From Proteobacteria bacterium UBA3588 (lineage in GTDB: Bacteria > Pseudomonadota > Gammaproteobacteria > Thiohalomonadales > Thiohalomonadaceae), in the NCBI GenBank assembly GCA_002376325.1, contig DFMR01000074.1, positions 15,927 through 53,418 of the forward strand: a DNA stretch of 37,492 nt, given 5' to 3'. Under the pieces are notes generated by a model. That model was not told the origin of the DNA, ran no database searches, and saw nothing but the letters and a program-made list of their open reading frames with translations. This document shows positions 18,101-26,200 of the stretch, one piece after another. The number at the start of each line of letters is the position of its first letter. Within the stretch, counting starts at the first letter, position 1. Made by a program: the position numbers and the translations under genes.

Positions 18101-20895
18101 ACGCCTACTGGCGTCTGAAGGGCTTGATGGTGGACCTGGTGATTTGGAACGAGGACCGCGCCGGTTACCGCCAGGTGTTGCAGGACCATATCCTGGGGCT
18201 GGTCGCAGTGGGCGTCGAGAGCCAGGTGATCGATCGGCCGGGCGGCATCTTCATCCGTTCGGCAGAGCAGATATCGGAGGAGGATCGCCTCCTGTTCAAG
18301 AGCGTCGCCCGCGCCATCCTCAGCGACGAGCGCGGCACCCTGGCGGAACAGATCAACCGTCTCGGCCCGGCACAGGTGCGGGTGCCGCTCCTGACGCCCA
18401 GCCGTCCCTGGGCGGGGGAGGCGCGGGCCGCCGCCGCGCCGCCGCCGCGCGAGCTGATCCTGGGCAACGGCATCGGCGGCTTCACCCCGGACGGGCGCGA
18501 ATACGTCATCACCACCCACCCCGGACAACGGACGCCGGCGCCGTGGGCCAACGTGCTGGCCAATCCCCACTTCGGCAGCGTTATCTCCGAGAGCGGCCAG
18601 GCCTACACTTGGGGCGAAAACGCCCATGAATTCCGCCTCACCCCCTGGCATAACGACCCGGTATCCGACGCCGGCGGCGAGGCCTTCTATCTGCGCGACG
18701 AGGAGAGCGGCGAGTTCTGGTCGCCCACCCCGCTGCCGGCGCGCGGCGCCACGCCCTACGTCAGCCGCCACGGCTTCGGCTACAGCGTGTTCGAGCACAC
18801 CGAGGGCGGTATTCGCTCCGAGCTGTGGGTCTACGTGGCCATCGATGCGGCGATCAAATTCTCCGTGCTCAAGGTGCGCAATCTCTCCGGTCGCACGCGC
18901 CGGCTCTCCGCTACCGGCTACGTCGAATGGGTGCTGGGCGACCTGCGGCCGAAATCGACCATGCACCTGACCACTGAGGTCGATCCCTACAGCAGCGCGC
19001 TCTATGCGCGCAACCGCTACAACACCGAATTCCCCGGTCGGGTCGCCTTCTTCGATGTCGACGACGCCAACCGCACCGTCAGCGGAGACCGCGCCGAATT
19101 CATCGGCCGCAACCGCAGCCTGGAGAATCCGGCGGCGATGGCGCGCACCCACCTGTCCGGCAAGGTCGGCTGCGGCCTTGATGCCTGCGCCGCGTTGCAG
19201 GTGGCCTTCGAGCTGGCCGACGGCCAGGAGCGCGAGATCATCTTCCGGCTCGGCCTGGGGGGAACGCCGGGCGGTGACGAGGCCAACCGGCTGGTGTACC
19301 GCTCACGCGGCAGCGACGCCGCGCGGCGTGCGCTCGAAGCGGTCTGGCACTACTGGAATCACACCCTCGGCGCGGTCCAGGTGCAGACACCCGATGCCTC
19401 GCTCGACGTGCTGACCAACGGCTGGCTGCTGTACCAGACCATCGCCTGCCGCATGTGGGCGCGCAGCGGCTACTACCAGTCGGGCGGCGCCTTCGGCTTC
19501 CGCGATCAGCTGCAGGACGCCATGGCGCTGGTGCACACCGAACCACGGCTGCTGCGCGCCCAGCTGCTGCTGTGCGCGGGGCGCCAGTTCCCCGAAGGCG
19601 ATGTCCAGCACTGGTGGCATCCGCCCGCCGGCCGCGGCGTGCGCACCCACTGTTCCGACGACTACCTGTGGCTGGCCCTGGCCACCTGCCGCTACGTGGC
19701 CGGCACCGGCGACACCGGCGTGCTGGATGAACCGGTCCGCTTTCTGGAAGGCCGTCCGCTCAACGCGGAAGACGACTCCTACTACGACCTGCCCGGCCGC
19801 TCCGAGTCCATGGAGAGCCTGTACCAACACTGCGAGCGGGCCATCCGCCACGGCCTGCGCTACGGCGCCCACGGCCTGCCGCTGATCGGTTCCGGCGACT
19901 GGAACGACGGCATGAACCGGGTCGGTATCCACGGCAAGGGGGAGAGTGTGTGGCTGGGTTTCTTCCTCTACGAAGTGCTGCGCCGCTTCGGCGCACTGGC
20001 GCGCCAACACGGCGATGACGCCTTCGCCGAACTCTGTACGAGCGAAGGCGCGCGCCTTGGCGAAAGTCTGGAACAGCATGGCTGGGACGGCGCCTGGTAT
20101 CGCCGCGCCTACTTCGACGACGGCACGCCCCTCGGCTCGGCGGACAACACCGAATGCCAGATCGACTCGATCGCGCAGAGTTGGTCCGTGCTCTCCGGGG
20201 TCGGCAGCGCCGAGCGCGCGCAGGCGGCCATGGAGGCGGTGGACCAGCGGCTGGTGCGCCGCGACGCCGGACTCATCCAACTGCTCGACCCGCCCTTCGA
20301 CCATACCGATCTCGATCCCGGCTACATCAACGGCTACGTGCCAGGCGTGCGCGAAAACGGCGGCCAGTACACCCACGGCGCCATCTGGGCCGCCATGGCC
20401 TTTGCCGCCCTGGGCGACAGCCAACGCGCCTGGGAACTGACCACCATGATCAACCCGGCGAACCACGCCAAAGCGCAGGAGGCCATCGCCACCTACAAAG
20501 TGGAACCCTACGTCATGGCCGCCGACGTCTACGCCGCGGCGCCGCACATCGGCCGCGGCGGCTGGACCTGGTACACCGGCTCAGCCGGTTGGATGTACCG
20601 CCTCATCCTCGAATCTCTGCTCGGTCTGCAACTGAAAGTGGACCGCCTGCACCTCGCCCCCTGTCTGCCCGCGCATTGGCAAGGACTCACCATCCACTAT
20701 CGCTTCCGCGAAACTGTCTACCACATCGCCGTCTCGCAAACGTCGGCCGGCGAAGACGGCAAGCGGGGCGTGACGCGCGTGACGGTCGACGGCATCGAAC
20801 AAGAGGATCTGGCGATTGGTTTGGTGGACGACCATGAGGAGCATGCGGTGGAGGTTTGGGTGCGGGCGAAGGCGCCAGCCCAGGGCGATGCGTAA
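12121..20895 (+). CDS. ndvB: Cyclic beta-glucan synthase (NdvB/Cgs type)
   Basis: A giant inner-membrane protein of about 2924 residues, of the family that makes cyclic beta-1,2-glucan from UDP-glucose. The N-terminal domain carries WLLDNFYLIDEQVRTARRHL. The GT84 glycosyltransferase (about 500-800) has LDTDTQLPRDA, SHDLLEGCYARSG and YRWIRGDWQLAGW. Hydrophobic clusters lie near 430-500, 840-890 and 965-1010. A glucoamylase-like segment (about 1050-1600) has GYNTVDAHLNYQYRAFG and HAYMAHHQGMS. The C-terminal half carries two GH94-type units; the last keeps the catalytic-Asp motif GSGDWNDGMN near 2590. GTG 12121 is preferred because AGGGAG precedes it by about six bases; GTG 12076 is the next in-frame choice. 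Products normally reside in the periplasm for osmotic adaptation or host interaction. Linkage and ring size are not predictable here. Confidence 0.92.
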   Translation: MGSGSRAGNSNLVRVWRRAMARLSGARAGASGASGLPGDNEPPLRAELFGAEQMAQHGVRLATAHRVTPAGRPGRLLARLTANERVVIATCNQLTASVATKHRITPAGEWLLDNFYLIDEQVRTARRHLPKGYSRELPGLAEGASVGLPRVYDIALETISHGDGRVDPESLSRFVAAYQTVTPLRLGELWAIPIMLRLALIENLRRVAVRIAAGRFDRDLAVGWANKLTEVAHRDPKNLILVIADMARSNPPMSTPFVSELARRLQGQGPALALPLTWIEQQLAESGLSIEQLVYAGNQQQAADQVSISNSIGSLRFLGTMDWRDFVESMSVVERTLCSDPAAAYAAMDFASRDRYRHVVETVAKASGLDEEAVGRHAVELAQAGAARDGDDARTAHVGYYLIDQGLPELERVTQARRDPVKALRRGAARAALPLYLGAITLIAAALTAGLLAQARSDGVAHWALAPLGFLALLAASQFAVALVNWLATLLASPHPLPRMDYSAGIPPQARTLVVVPTMLTSGHNIDSLAEALEVRFLANRDAHLHFALLTDFRDAAQKTLTDDASLLQRTRERIDALNAHYADGGNDIFFLFHRPRRWNAHDRIWMGYERKRGKLADLNALLREGNGDGFSLVVGATAVLREVKYVITLDTDTQLPRDAARQFVATMAHPLNRPLYDAALGRVGAGYGILQPRVSVSLSGANQSRYAHLHGGEPGIDPYTRAVSDVYQDSFGEGSFIGKGIYDVEAFEQSLKGRFPENRILSHDLLEGCYARSGLLSDVQLYEEYPARYGADVNRRYRWIRGDWQLAGWLLPWVPGADGHYRKNPLSALSRWKLFDNLRRSLAPAALTLLLLLGWTVFSASSFWTLAALGIVLIPPLLAALLDVLRKPEDMRTGQHLAAAVHAAGQRLIQTLFALTTLPHEAFYSLDAILRTLWRLLFTHRRLLEWNPSGDQERLSRTGPVASFRAMAVAPFLAAGTAVILALTHPATLAVAGPILLLWLISPAVAWWSGLPLARREAQLSAEQRRFLGRIARKTWTFFETFVGPEDHWLPPDNYQEYRAATVAHRTSPTNMGLALLANLSANDFGYIPAGQLVERTAHTLETMAGMTRHRGHFYNWYDTQSLQPLHPAYISTVDSGNLAGHLLTLRPGLLALLDRPILEPRWLDGLGDTLGIVEEAAGLPAPAALVRLREAFAAAVAAPPATLSTARQAFARLLRAAEALGAVLDDGPESPLGGWVGALARQCRALCDELDFLAPWSGLAQAPDGIDAFPELDAVPTLRALAGLDMALSARFDAAAGATSEQAAWLADLRRLVEQGSERAQARIALIQRLAVQTGELAEMEYDFLYDKASRLLSIGYNVDERRRDNSYYDLLASEARLCVFVAIAQGQLPQESWFALGRLLIQAGGDPILLSWSGSMFEYLMPQLVMPSYEHTLLDQTAKATVARQIEYGQQRGLPWGMSESGYNTVDAHLNYQYRAFGVPGLGLKRGLADDLVVAPYATALALMVAPKAACLNLQRLAALGAEGQFGFIEAIDYTPARQRRGEPHTLIHAYMAHHQGMSLLALAYRLLDRPMQKRFVSDPLFQATLLLLQERIPRAAAFYAHNIELADVQAGAAGAQMPIRVLDTPDTPVPEVQLLSNGRYHVMVTNAGGGYSRWKDLAVTRWREDSTRDHWGTFCYLRDMDSGALWNSAHQPTLQRAETYEAIFSEGRAEFRRRDGDIDTHTEIVVSPEDDIEMRRVRITNRSAERRTIEVTSYAEVVLANPAADALHPAFSNLFVQTEIVESRRAILCTRRPRSRDEAVPWMFHVMAVHDAEAGTLSYETDRARFIGRGRSLAAPQAMDAAGALSGSQGSVLDPVVAMRCRLTLEPEQSANVDLVYGIGDSREAAMGLVEKYQDRRLADRVFELAWTHAQVVLRQINAGEADAQLYGRLANSIIYTHATLRADASVLLRNRRGQSGLWGYAISGDLPIVLLRIADPANIELARQLIQAHAYWRLKGLMVDLVIWNEDRAGYRQVLQDHILGLVAVGVESQVIDRPGGIFIRSAEQISEEDRLLFKSVARAILSDERGTLAEQINRLGPAQVRVPLLTPSRPWAGEARAAAAPPPRELILGNGIGGFTPDGREYVITTHPGQRTPAPWANVLANPHFGSVISESGQAYTWGENAHEFRLTPWHNDPVSDAGGEAFYLRDEESGEFWSPTPLPARGATPYVSRHGFGYSVFEHTEGGIRSELWVYVAIDAAIKFSVLKVRNLSGRTRRLSATGYVEWVLGDLRPKSTMHLTTEVDPYSSALYARNRYNTEFPGRVAFFDVDDANRTVSGDRAEFIGRNRSLENPAAMARTHLSGKVGCGLDACAALQVAFELADGQEREIIFRLGLGGTPGGDEANRLVYRSRGSDAARRALEAVWHYWNHTLGAVQVQTPDASLDVLTNGWLLYQTIACRMWARSGYYQSGGAFGFRDQLQDAMALVHTEPRLLRAQLLLCAGRQFPEGDVQHWWHPPAGRGVRTHCSDDYLWLALATCRYVAGTGDTGVLDEPVRFLEGRPLNAEDDSYYDLPGRSESMESLYQHCERAIRHGLRYGAHGLPLIGSGDWNDGMNRVGIHGKGESVWLGFFLYEVLRRFGALARQHGDDAFAELCTSEGARLGESLEQHGWDGAWYRRAYFDDGTPLGSADNTECQIDSIAQSWSVLSGVGSAERAQAAMEAVDQRLVRRDAGLIQLLDPPFDHTDLDPGYINGYVPGVRENGGQYTHGAIWAAMAFAALGDSQRAWELTTMINPANHAKAQEAIATYKVEPYVMAADVYAAAPHIGRGGWTWYTGSAGWMYRLILESLLGLQLKVDRLHLAPCLPAHWQGLTIHYRFRETVYHIAVSQTSAGEDGKRGVTRVTVDGIEQEDLAIGLVDDHEEHAVEVWVRAKAPAQGDA

Positions 20896-20933
20896 CTTGC
20901 CGAACATAACCTAAGCACGTCGAGCCAACCTTC

Positions 20934-21236
20934 TTGCAGGCATTATCCACGAAGGCGGGAACTGCGAAAGCCCACCGATTCCAAAATCTCTACGGAAGTT
21001 TGAATGAATCACTGTTGCATGAAGCCTGGCGTAACCTGAATAAACGGGGCGCACCGGGCGTCGACAAGGTGACCATCGCCCAGTATGGAGAGAACCTGGG
21101 GGAGAACATCAAACGGCTGGTAGAGCGTCTGAAGCGGGATGAATACCGCAGCCGGTTAATTCGGCGAAAGTACATCCCCAAGGGAAACGGCAAAGTGCGG
21201 CCGCTTGGTATCCCGGTCGTAGAAGACCGGTTGTAG
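20934..21236 (+). pseudogene. Truncated group II intron reverse transcriptase/maturase
   Basis: About 100 codons match the N-terminus of group II intron-encoded proteins (LtrA type): NLYGSLNESLLHEAWRNLN, RGAPGVDKVTI, then YIPKGNGKVRPLGIPVVEDR. These are the RT0/RT1 region. The frame stops directly after VEDRL, where intact proteins continue into the catalytic RT blocks. No YADD motif, maturase domain or downstream remainder is visible. Only 38 bases separate it from the glucan synthase stop, so the 5' intron RNA domains are missing too. It is a remnant that cannot be mobile. Confidence 0.8.
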
Positions 21237-21259
21237 AAGCACTCTTAGTCTTAGGGACA

Positions 21260-21315
21260 TCCATAACTCAGATCACGATCTCCACGCCTTTGGGCTAATC
21301 ATGGCGAGTTATGGA
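21260..21315. repeat. Short inverted repeat beside the intron remnant
   Basis: TCCATAACTC (21260-21269) and GAGTTATGGA (21306-21315) are perfect 10-base inverted copies, 36 bases apart. They lie between the reverse transcriptase remnant and the 3' end of the DksA-like gene. They could be the edges of a small decayed mobile element or a weak bidirectional terminator. Confidence 0.4.
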
Positions 21316-21343
21316 CGGTTCTGTGTTAGCCGGCAATTACGGG

Positions 21344-21724
21344 TCAGTTGTCGCGCGCTGCGGCGCAGGTGATGCACAAGGTGGCGGTCGGGTCGAATTC
21401 CAGCCGGCGCGGGTCGATGGGTTCGTCGCAGTCGGCGCAATAGCCGTAGCTGCCGTCGTCGCAGCGGCGCAACGCCGCTGCGACGCGCCGTTGCATAAGT
21501 TCCGTCCGTTCGCGGGTACTTTGTGCCATGGCCTGTTGTTGCAACGCGTCCATGCGCGAGAGACGGCCGACGCTCGATTGGTCCAGCGCCACGGTGGCGC
21601 TGGAGGCGTCGCGTGTTTCGTCCAGTGCCGCCAGTTCCTCGCGCATATGCAGCAAGCGGGCCCTGAAATGGGTAATGTCCGGTTCGGTATCGTTACCGTG
21701 CATGGGTGATGTACTCAGAGACAT
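21344..21724 (-). CDS. DksA/TraR-type zinc-finger protein
   Basis: A 126-residue protein of the DksA/TraR family, which binds the RNA polymerase secondary channel. The C-terminal four-cysteine zinc finger is intact: Cys96, Cys99, Cys117 and Cys120, in GYCADCDEPI and TLCITCA. The preceding helical part has VALDQSSVGRLSRMDALQQQAMAQ (quoted only in part here: VALDQSSVGRLSRMDAL), a block typical of the short DksA-like proteins, not of DksA itself (about 150 residues). ATG 21724 is used, with ATG 21703 possible; neither has a strong ribosome binding site. It follows an HDOD gene on the same strand by 42 bases, so the two may be co-transcribed. Regulatory targets unknown. Confidence 0.85.
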   Translation of the reverse strand: MSLSTSPMHGNDTEPDITHFRARLLHMREELAALDETRDASSATVALDQSSVGRLSRMDALQQQAMAQSTRERTELMQRRVAAALRRCDDGSYGYCADCDEPIDPRRLEFDPTATLCITCAAARDN

Positions 21725-21766
21725 CCATGATCCAGATCATCTCTTTGCGTTACGTCGTCTCTGCCT

Positions 21767-22633
21767 TCAATCGCCCAGGCGGTCGAACATATCCTGTTCG
21801 ATGGCGGCGTACTCGGTGTCAGTGAGGTCGAGATAATCGAGCACCTCGCTGCCGATGCGTTCCCAGTCGTGGCTGTCGTTACGACCACGATAGGTATAGC
21901 TGATGTGTTCGGCCATGGTCAGCAGCGAAACGGTGCGGCAGAGCTGCGCTTCGTCCTTGTCATCGGGGTGAACGGCGCTGCCGCGCACCAGCTCGCTCAG
22001 CCGGTGGTGATTGATGATGGCATGCGAGATGCGTGACGGTAACCCCCAGCTGCGGCTTACATAATAGCCAACCACCGTATGATTGGTGCCGATAGTCTGT
22101 TCCTCCACCTCGGGCAGCGAGCGGCCTTTCTGTTCGTTGGCGTCCTTGAGGATTGTCTTGTAGTGGGTAAATTTCTGCATCAACAGCGGAATGCCGCAAT
22201 CCTGGAACAGCCCTGCCGTATAGACCTCGTCGGGCGCGACACCGCCCAGTTCCTTCGCCAGCCCGGCGGCAACCGAAGCGATATCGTTGGCGGTGTCGAA
22301 AAAACGATCCATCGCCGGATAGTCGGCGTTCTCCATCGCCTCGCGCAGCGACAGGCTGGTGACGACATTGACCACATTGGTGAGTCCGAGAAGCATCACC
22401 GCCTCTTCTATGGAACTGACTTTGTGTCCCAGGCCGAAGAAGGGCGAATTGACGGTCTTGAGTACACCGGCGGAAATGCTCAGATCGTGGGCCACGGCGT
22501 CGGCAATGGTGCTCAGATTCGGGTCGTCCGACGCCAGTTCAGAGCGAACCGTCACCAGGGTCCCCGGTTGCGGTGGCAGGTTGATGCCATGCAGAACTTC
22601 GCGGGTACGCTCTCGATCGAAAACGATACTCAT
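21767..22633 (-). CDS. HDOD domain signalling protein
   Basis: A 288-residue cytoplasmic protein with an HDOD domain (about residues 12-215), a relative of HD phosphohydrolases lacking the metal-binding residues. Visible blocks are LPPQPGTLVTVRSELASDD, ISAGVLKTVNSPFFGL, SSIEEAVMLLGLTNVVNVV and AGLFQDCGIPLL. Proteins of this type act in signalling, often in motility, c-di-GMP or stress circuits, with no known enzyme activity. ATG 22633 is chosen because GGAG lies seven bases upstream; ATG 22654 would add seven residues. It probably shares a transcript with the DksA-like gene downstream. The ligand or partner is unknown. Confidence 0.85.
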   Translation of the reverse strand: MSIVFDRERTREVLHGINLPPQPGTLVTVRSELASDDPNLSTIADAVAHDLSISAGVLKTVNSPFFGLGHKVSSIEEAVMLLGLTNVVNVVTSLSLREAMENADYPAMDRFFDTANDIASVAAGLAKELGGVAPDEVYTAGLFQDCGIPLLMQKFTHYKTILKDANEQKGRSLPEVEEQTIGTNHTVVGYYVSRSWGLPSRISHAIINHHRLSELVRGSAVHPDDKDEAQLCRTVSLLTMAEHISYTYRGRNDSHDWERIGSEVLDYLDLTDTEYAAIEQDMFDRLGD

Positions 22634-22836
22634 GGTTGTCTCCGTATGCCGCATGCCTTGTCTTCACTGTCGGCTGCGGCGCTCAAGTTAGGAGCGCTGC
22701 CCTGTGCTTCGTGTCGGTGTTGACATGACGCATGACAATTACACGTCATCCGTCGCATCTGCTTGCGACGGCAGGTGCATGGCTTCACGCGCAATTTATT
22801 CGGTTTCACCGACAAATTGCTTGCATTGTCAGCCTC
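22634..22836. other. Intergenic leader with an 8-bp hairpin
   Basis: AT-richer than its neighbours. It contains a perfect hairpin, CCGTCGCA-(6)-TGCGACGG, at 22750-22771. The promoter of the HDOD gene on the minus strand should lie here. No gene is supported. Confidence 0.35.
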
Positions 22837-23052
22837 ATGAAAACTCGGATTAGGATCGGCGTCTGTACAATGAGGCGCTGTTACATACGCTATGACGTCG
22901 GGGAACAGTGGCCACTTCGCGAACTACTGGATATGTGCTGCGAAGCGTGCAAAGTGGAGAGCGTATATCTGACAGCGGTATCTGGCGACGGGATCTACGA
23001 AATCAATATACTTCAAATCCGCGGGATATCAACGTCACGGAGTGAGCGATGA
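22837..23052 (+). CDS. Possible small hypothetical protein
   Basis: An open frame of 71 codons from ATG 22837, or 60 from ATG 22870. The stretch CYIRYDVGEQWPLRELLDMC and VESVYLTAVSGDGIYEINIL looks like folded protein, with balanced composition and four cysteines. No family is recognised. Neither start has a good ribosome binding site and the frame continues upstream to 22732. The stop overlaps an ATG at 23049 (ATGA) that opens a further 60-codon frame of doubtful status. It may be a gene, a decayed gene or chance. Confidence 0.25.
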   Translation: MKTRIRIGVCTMRRCYIRYDVGEQWPLRELLDMCCEACKVESVYLTAVSGDGIYEINILQIRGISTSRSER

Positions 23053-23176
23053 TTGCGGATTCTCTGATATTTGCCGGTAATGTCGGCAATAGCTCGGTTT
23101 GCCATGTGAAATTGTCGCCATGGCACGATTTGAATTGTGGAAATAGTATCAGCGCGATGAATGCAGTGCAGCTACG

Positions 23177-23215
23177 CGCAGTTGGAGATGAAAGTCCATT
23201 TCATCTCCAACTGCG
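23177..23215. terminator. Perfect 17-bp stem-loop downstream of the RND gene
   Basis: CGCAGTTGGAGATGAAA (23177-23193), a five-base loop GTCCA, and the exact inverse TTTCATCTCCAACTGCG (23199-23215). It lies 39 bases past the stop of the minus-strand RND pump gene, where a terminator is expected. No U tract follows on either strand, so it may instead be an RNA-stabilising 3' hairpin or a remnant of a mobile palindrome. Confidence 0.45.
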
Positions 23216-23254
23216 TTGCTGGTTCCGGTGAACTGTTGATAAATCGCAACATTC

Positions 23255-26200
23255 CTAGGTGTTGCTTTGCTCTTCCTCGACGGTGAGCGCATCCAGCGCC
23301 TGCTGTTGCTCCAGTTCATGCGCGGCGATCTTGGCGTGGTCCTTGGACAGGTACAGATACATCACCGGCACGATGTACAGACTGAACAGGGCGCCGATGC
23401 CGAGACCGCTGGCGATGACGATGCCGAGCTGGTTGCGCGGCGGTGCGCCGGAACCGGTGGCTACGATCAGCGGGATTACGCCGAGCACCATGGCAAGGGT
23501 GGTCATGATGATCGGACGCAGACGGATGCTGGTCGCCCTCTCCACCGCTTCGCGCAGGTTCAGTCCTTCGCTCTCCTGGATGTCGTTGGCGAACTGCACC
23601 ACCAGGATGCCTTGTTTGGTGATCAGCCCGATCAGGGTGATCAGTGCGATCTCGGTGTAGATGTTGAGGCTGGCGAAACCGAGTGCCATGAACAGCAGGG
23701 CGCCGGCCGCCGACATCGGTACCGCGAACATGACGATCATGGCGTCGCGGAAGCTGTTGAACTGAGCCGACAGCAGCAGGTAGATGAGGATCAGCGCCAG
23801 CAGCACCGACAGCATGAAGGTGTTGCCCTGTTCCATGAACTGGCGCGCGGCACCGGCGTAGTTGACGGCGGCGGTCGGTGCGATCTCATGGGCGGTCTGG
23901 GCCAGGAAGGTCAGCGCCTCGCCCTGGGAAACGCCGGGGAACGGCACGCCCTGCAGATCGACGCTGTTGATACGGTCGAACTGCGGCAGCGCCTCGGGGA
24001 TCACCTTGGTCTTGAACGTCACCAGGGTGGAGAGGGGCACCAGTGCACCGTTGGCGGCCTTGATGTGGTACTGCTCCAGGTCGCTCGGGTCGGCGCGAAA
24101 GGTATCCGACGCCTGCGGGATCACCTGGTAGGCGTAGCCGTCCATGGTGAAACGGTTGACGTAGGCGCCGGAGAGCATCGGTTGCAGGTCTGCGGCGATC
24201 TGATCCATGTTGATGCCGAGGTCGGCGGCCAGTTTGCGGTTCACTACCGCTTCGTACTGTGGCTGATCGATCTTGAGGCTCTTTTGCAGGAACAGGAAAC
24301 GGTGGCTGGCGCGCGCCTTGGCCATGATCTTGTCGGCGATGCGGTTCAGGTCACCATAGGAGCCTGATGAGGTGACCACGAAGTCGATGGGGAACAGGCC
24401 GGAGGAGCCGGGCAGCGGCGGCGGTGTGAACACCGCCATCTTGAGGCCGGCGATCTGCTTCAACGCGCCCTGTAGCTGGGGCACCAGTTGCGTGGCGGTG
24501 CGCTTGCGCTGGCTGAAATCCTTCAGCGCCATGCCGGCGATGAGGCTGTTGTTGCCGGCGCCGGTGGGGCTGAAGCCGGTGACCATGAAGGTGTGATTCT
24601 TCTCGGGGATTTTGTCGAATTTCTTCAATACTTCCTGGCCGAGGGCGTCGAGGTAGTGCGGCGCAACATTGGGTTGTGCCGTGCCGAGACTGAACACCAC
24701 GCCGCTGTTTTGCGGCGGCGACAGTTCATGCCGCACCCCGGTGAACAGGAACCACAGCGCGATGAAGGTGGCGAAGATGAACACCAAACCCACCACCGGC
24801 GTCTCCAGGAAGCTGTGCAGCGAGCGGTCGAACAGTCCGCGCAGCCGGGTGAAGGCCGTTTCCAGAAAATGGTTGAGGCCATGGGCCGGGGTCGGCCGCA
24901 GGATGCGGCCGCTGAGCATCGGCGAGAGGGTCAGCGCAATGACCATCGAGATCAGCACGGCGAACACGATGGTGAAGGCGAACTCACCGAACAGCGCGCC
25001 GTTGAGGCCGCCGCCGAAGGCCACCGGCAGGTAGACGGCGATCAGGGTGGTGGACATGACGATGATCGGCAGGGTCAGTTCGCGTGCCGCCAGCACCGAG
25101 GCCTGGAAGCCGGTGCGTCCTTCGTCGATGTGACGATGGACGTTCTCAACCATGACGATGGCGTCGTCGACCACCAGGCCGATGGCGAGCACGAAGGCGA
25201 GCAGGGTCAGCAGGTTGAGCGAGTAGCCTGACAGGTACATGAGGAAGCCGGCGCCGATCAGCGATAGCGGTATCGCCACGCCCGGAATAATCAGCGCGCG
25301 CGCCGAGCCGAGGAAGATGAAGATTACCAGCACCACCACACCGACGGTGATGGCGATGGTGGTGGCGACCTCGTCGATGGCGTTGTGGATGAAGGCGGCG
25401 CCGTTGTAGGGCAGACCCACCTGGAGGCCGGGCGGCAGGCGATGCTTCAGCTCTTCGATCTTGTTGCTGACGCCGAGTGCCACCGACAGATCGTTGGCCG
25501 TCGGCGTGGTCTGGATGGCCATGGCCACAGCGGGATGGCCGTCGAAATAGAAGCTGGAGATATAACTCTCCGCGCCGACCTCGACCTTGGCGATGTCCTT
25601 GAGATAGATCGGCGTGCCCTTGACGGTCTTCACCACCAGGTCGCTGAACTGGGCGGTGGAGGTCATCTCCAGGTTGCTGGTCAACGGCACCGAGATCAGG
25701 TTGCCCTGGGTGCTGCCGGTGGCGGTCACCACGTTTTGCGTTGCCAGGGCGTCATGCACGTCGGCGGCGGTAATGCCGTGGGCTGCCATGGAAGCGGGGT
25801 TGAGCCAGATGCGTACCGCCTGGTTGTTGCCGTTACCGCCGGAGGCGCCGGACGGCAGCACCTGCGCCTGGGAGACGCCGGAGACGGTCTGCAGCAGCGG
25901 CTGGGCGTTACGCACCACGTAGTCGACGATCTGCGAGGTGTTCATCGTACCGTCGGGGCTGACGAAGGCGATGTACATCAATGCGGTGCCGCTGCCGGAA
26001 GAGGAGTTGACCACCGGAGGGAAACTATTTTGCGGCAGCAGGCTCTCCACCTGCTTGACCTGGGTCAGGGTGTTGGTGAGCGCCGCCTCGGAACTGGTGT
26101 TGAGCTTCATATGGAGGGTGATGGTGGAGGAGCCCTGGCTGCTGGTCGAGGTCATGTAGTCGAGGTCGGGCACGCTGCCCAGGACCCGGCTCAGCGGCTG

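Noticed and set aside
12895..19152. A 2085-codon open frame on the minus strand
   Set aside because: It lies wholly opposite the glucan synthase gene. Long antisense frames arise from the strong third-position GC bias; its product is dominated by Arg, Gln, Gly, His and Val and has no recognised domain.
21721..21745. Similarity of ACATCCAT-containing sequence here and at 21257
   Set aside because: Only a short shared stretch; too weak to call a repeat pair or target-site duplication.
23049..23231. A 60-codon frame with ATGA overlap
   Set aside because: It runs through the perfect stem-loop, has no recognisable family and a doubtful upstream partner, so it is mentioned but not called.
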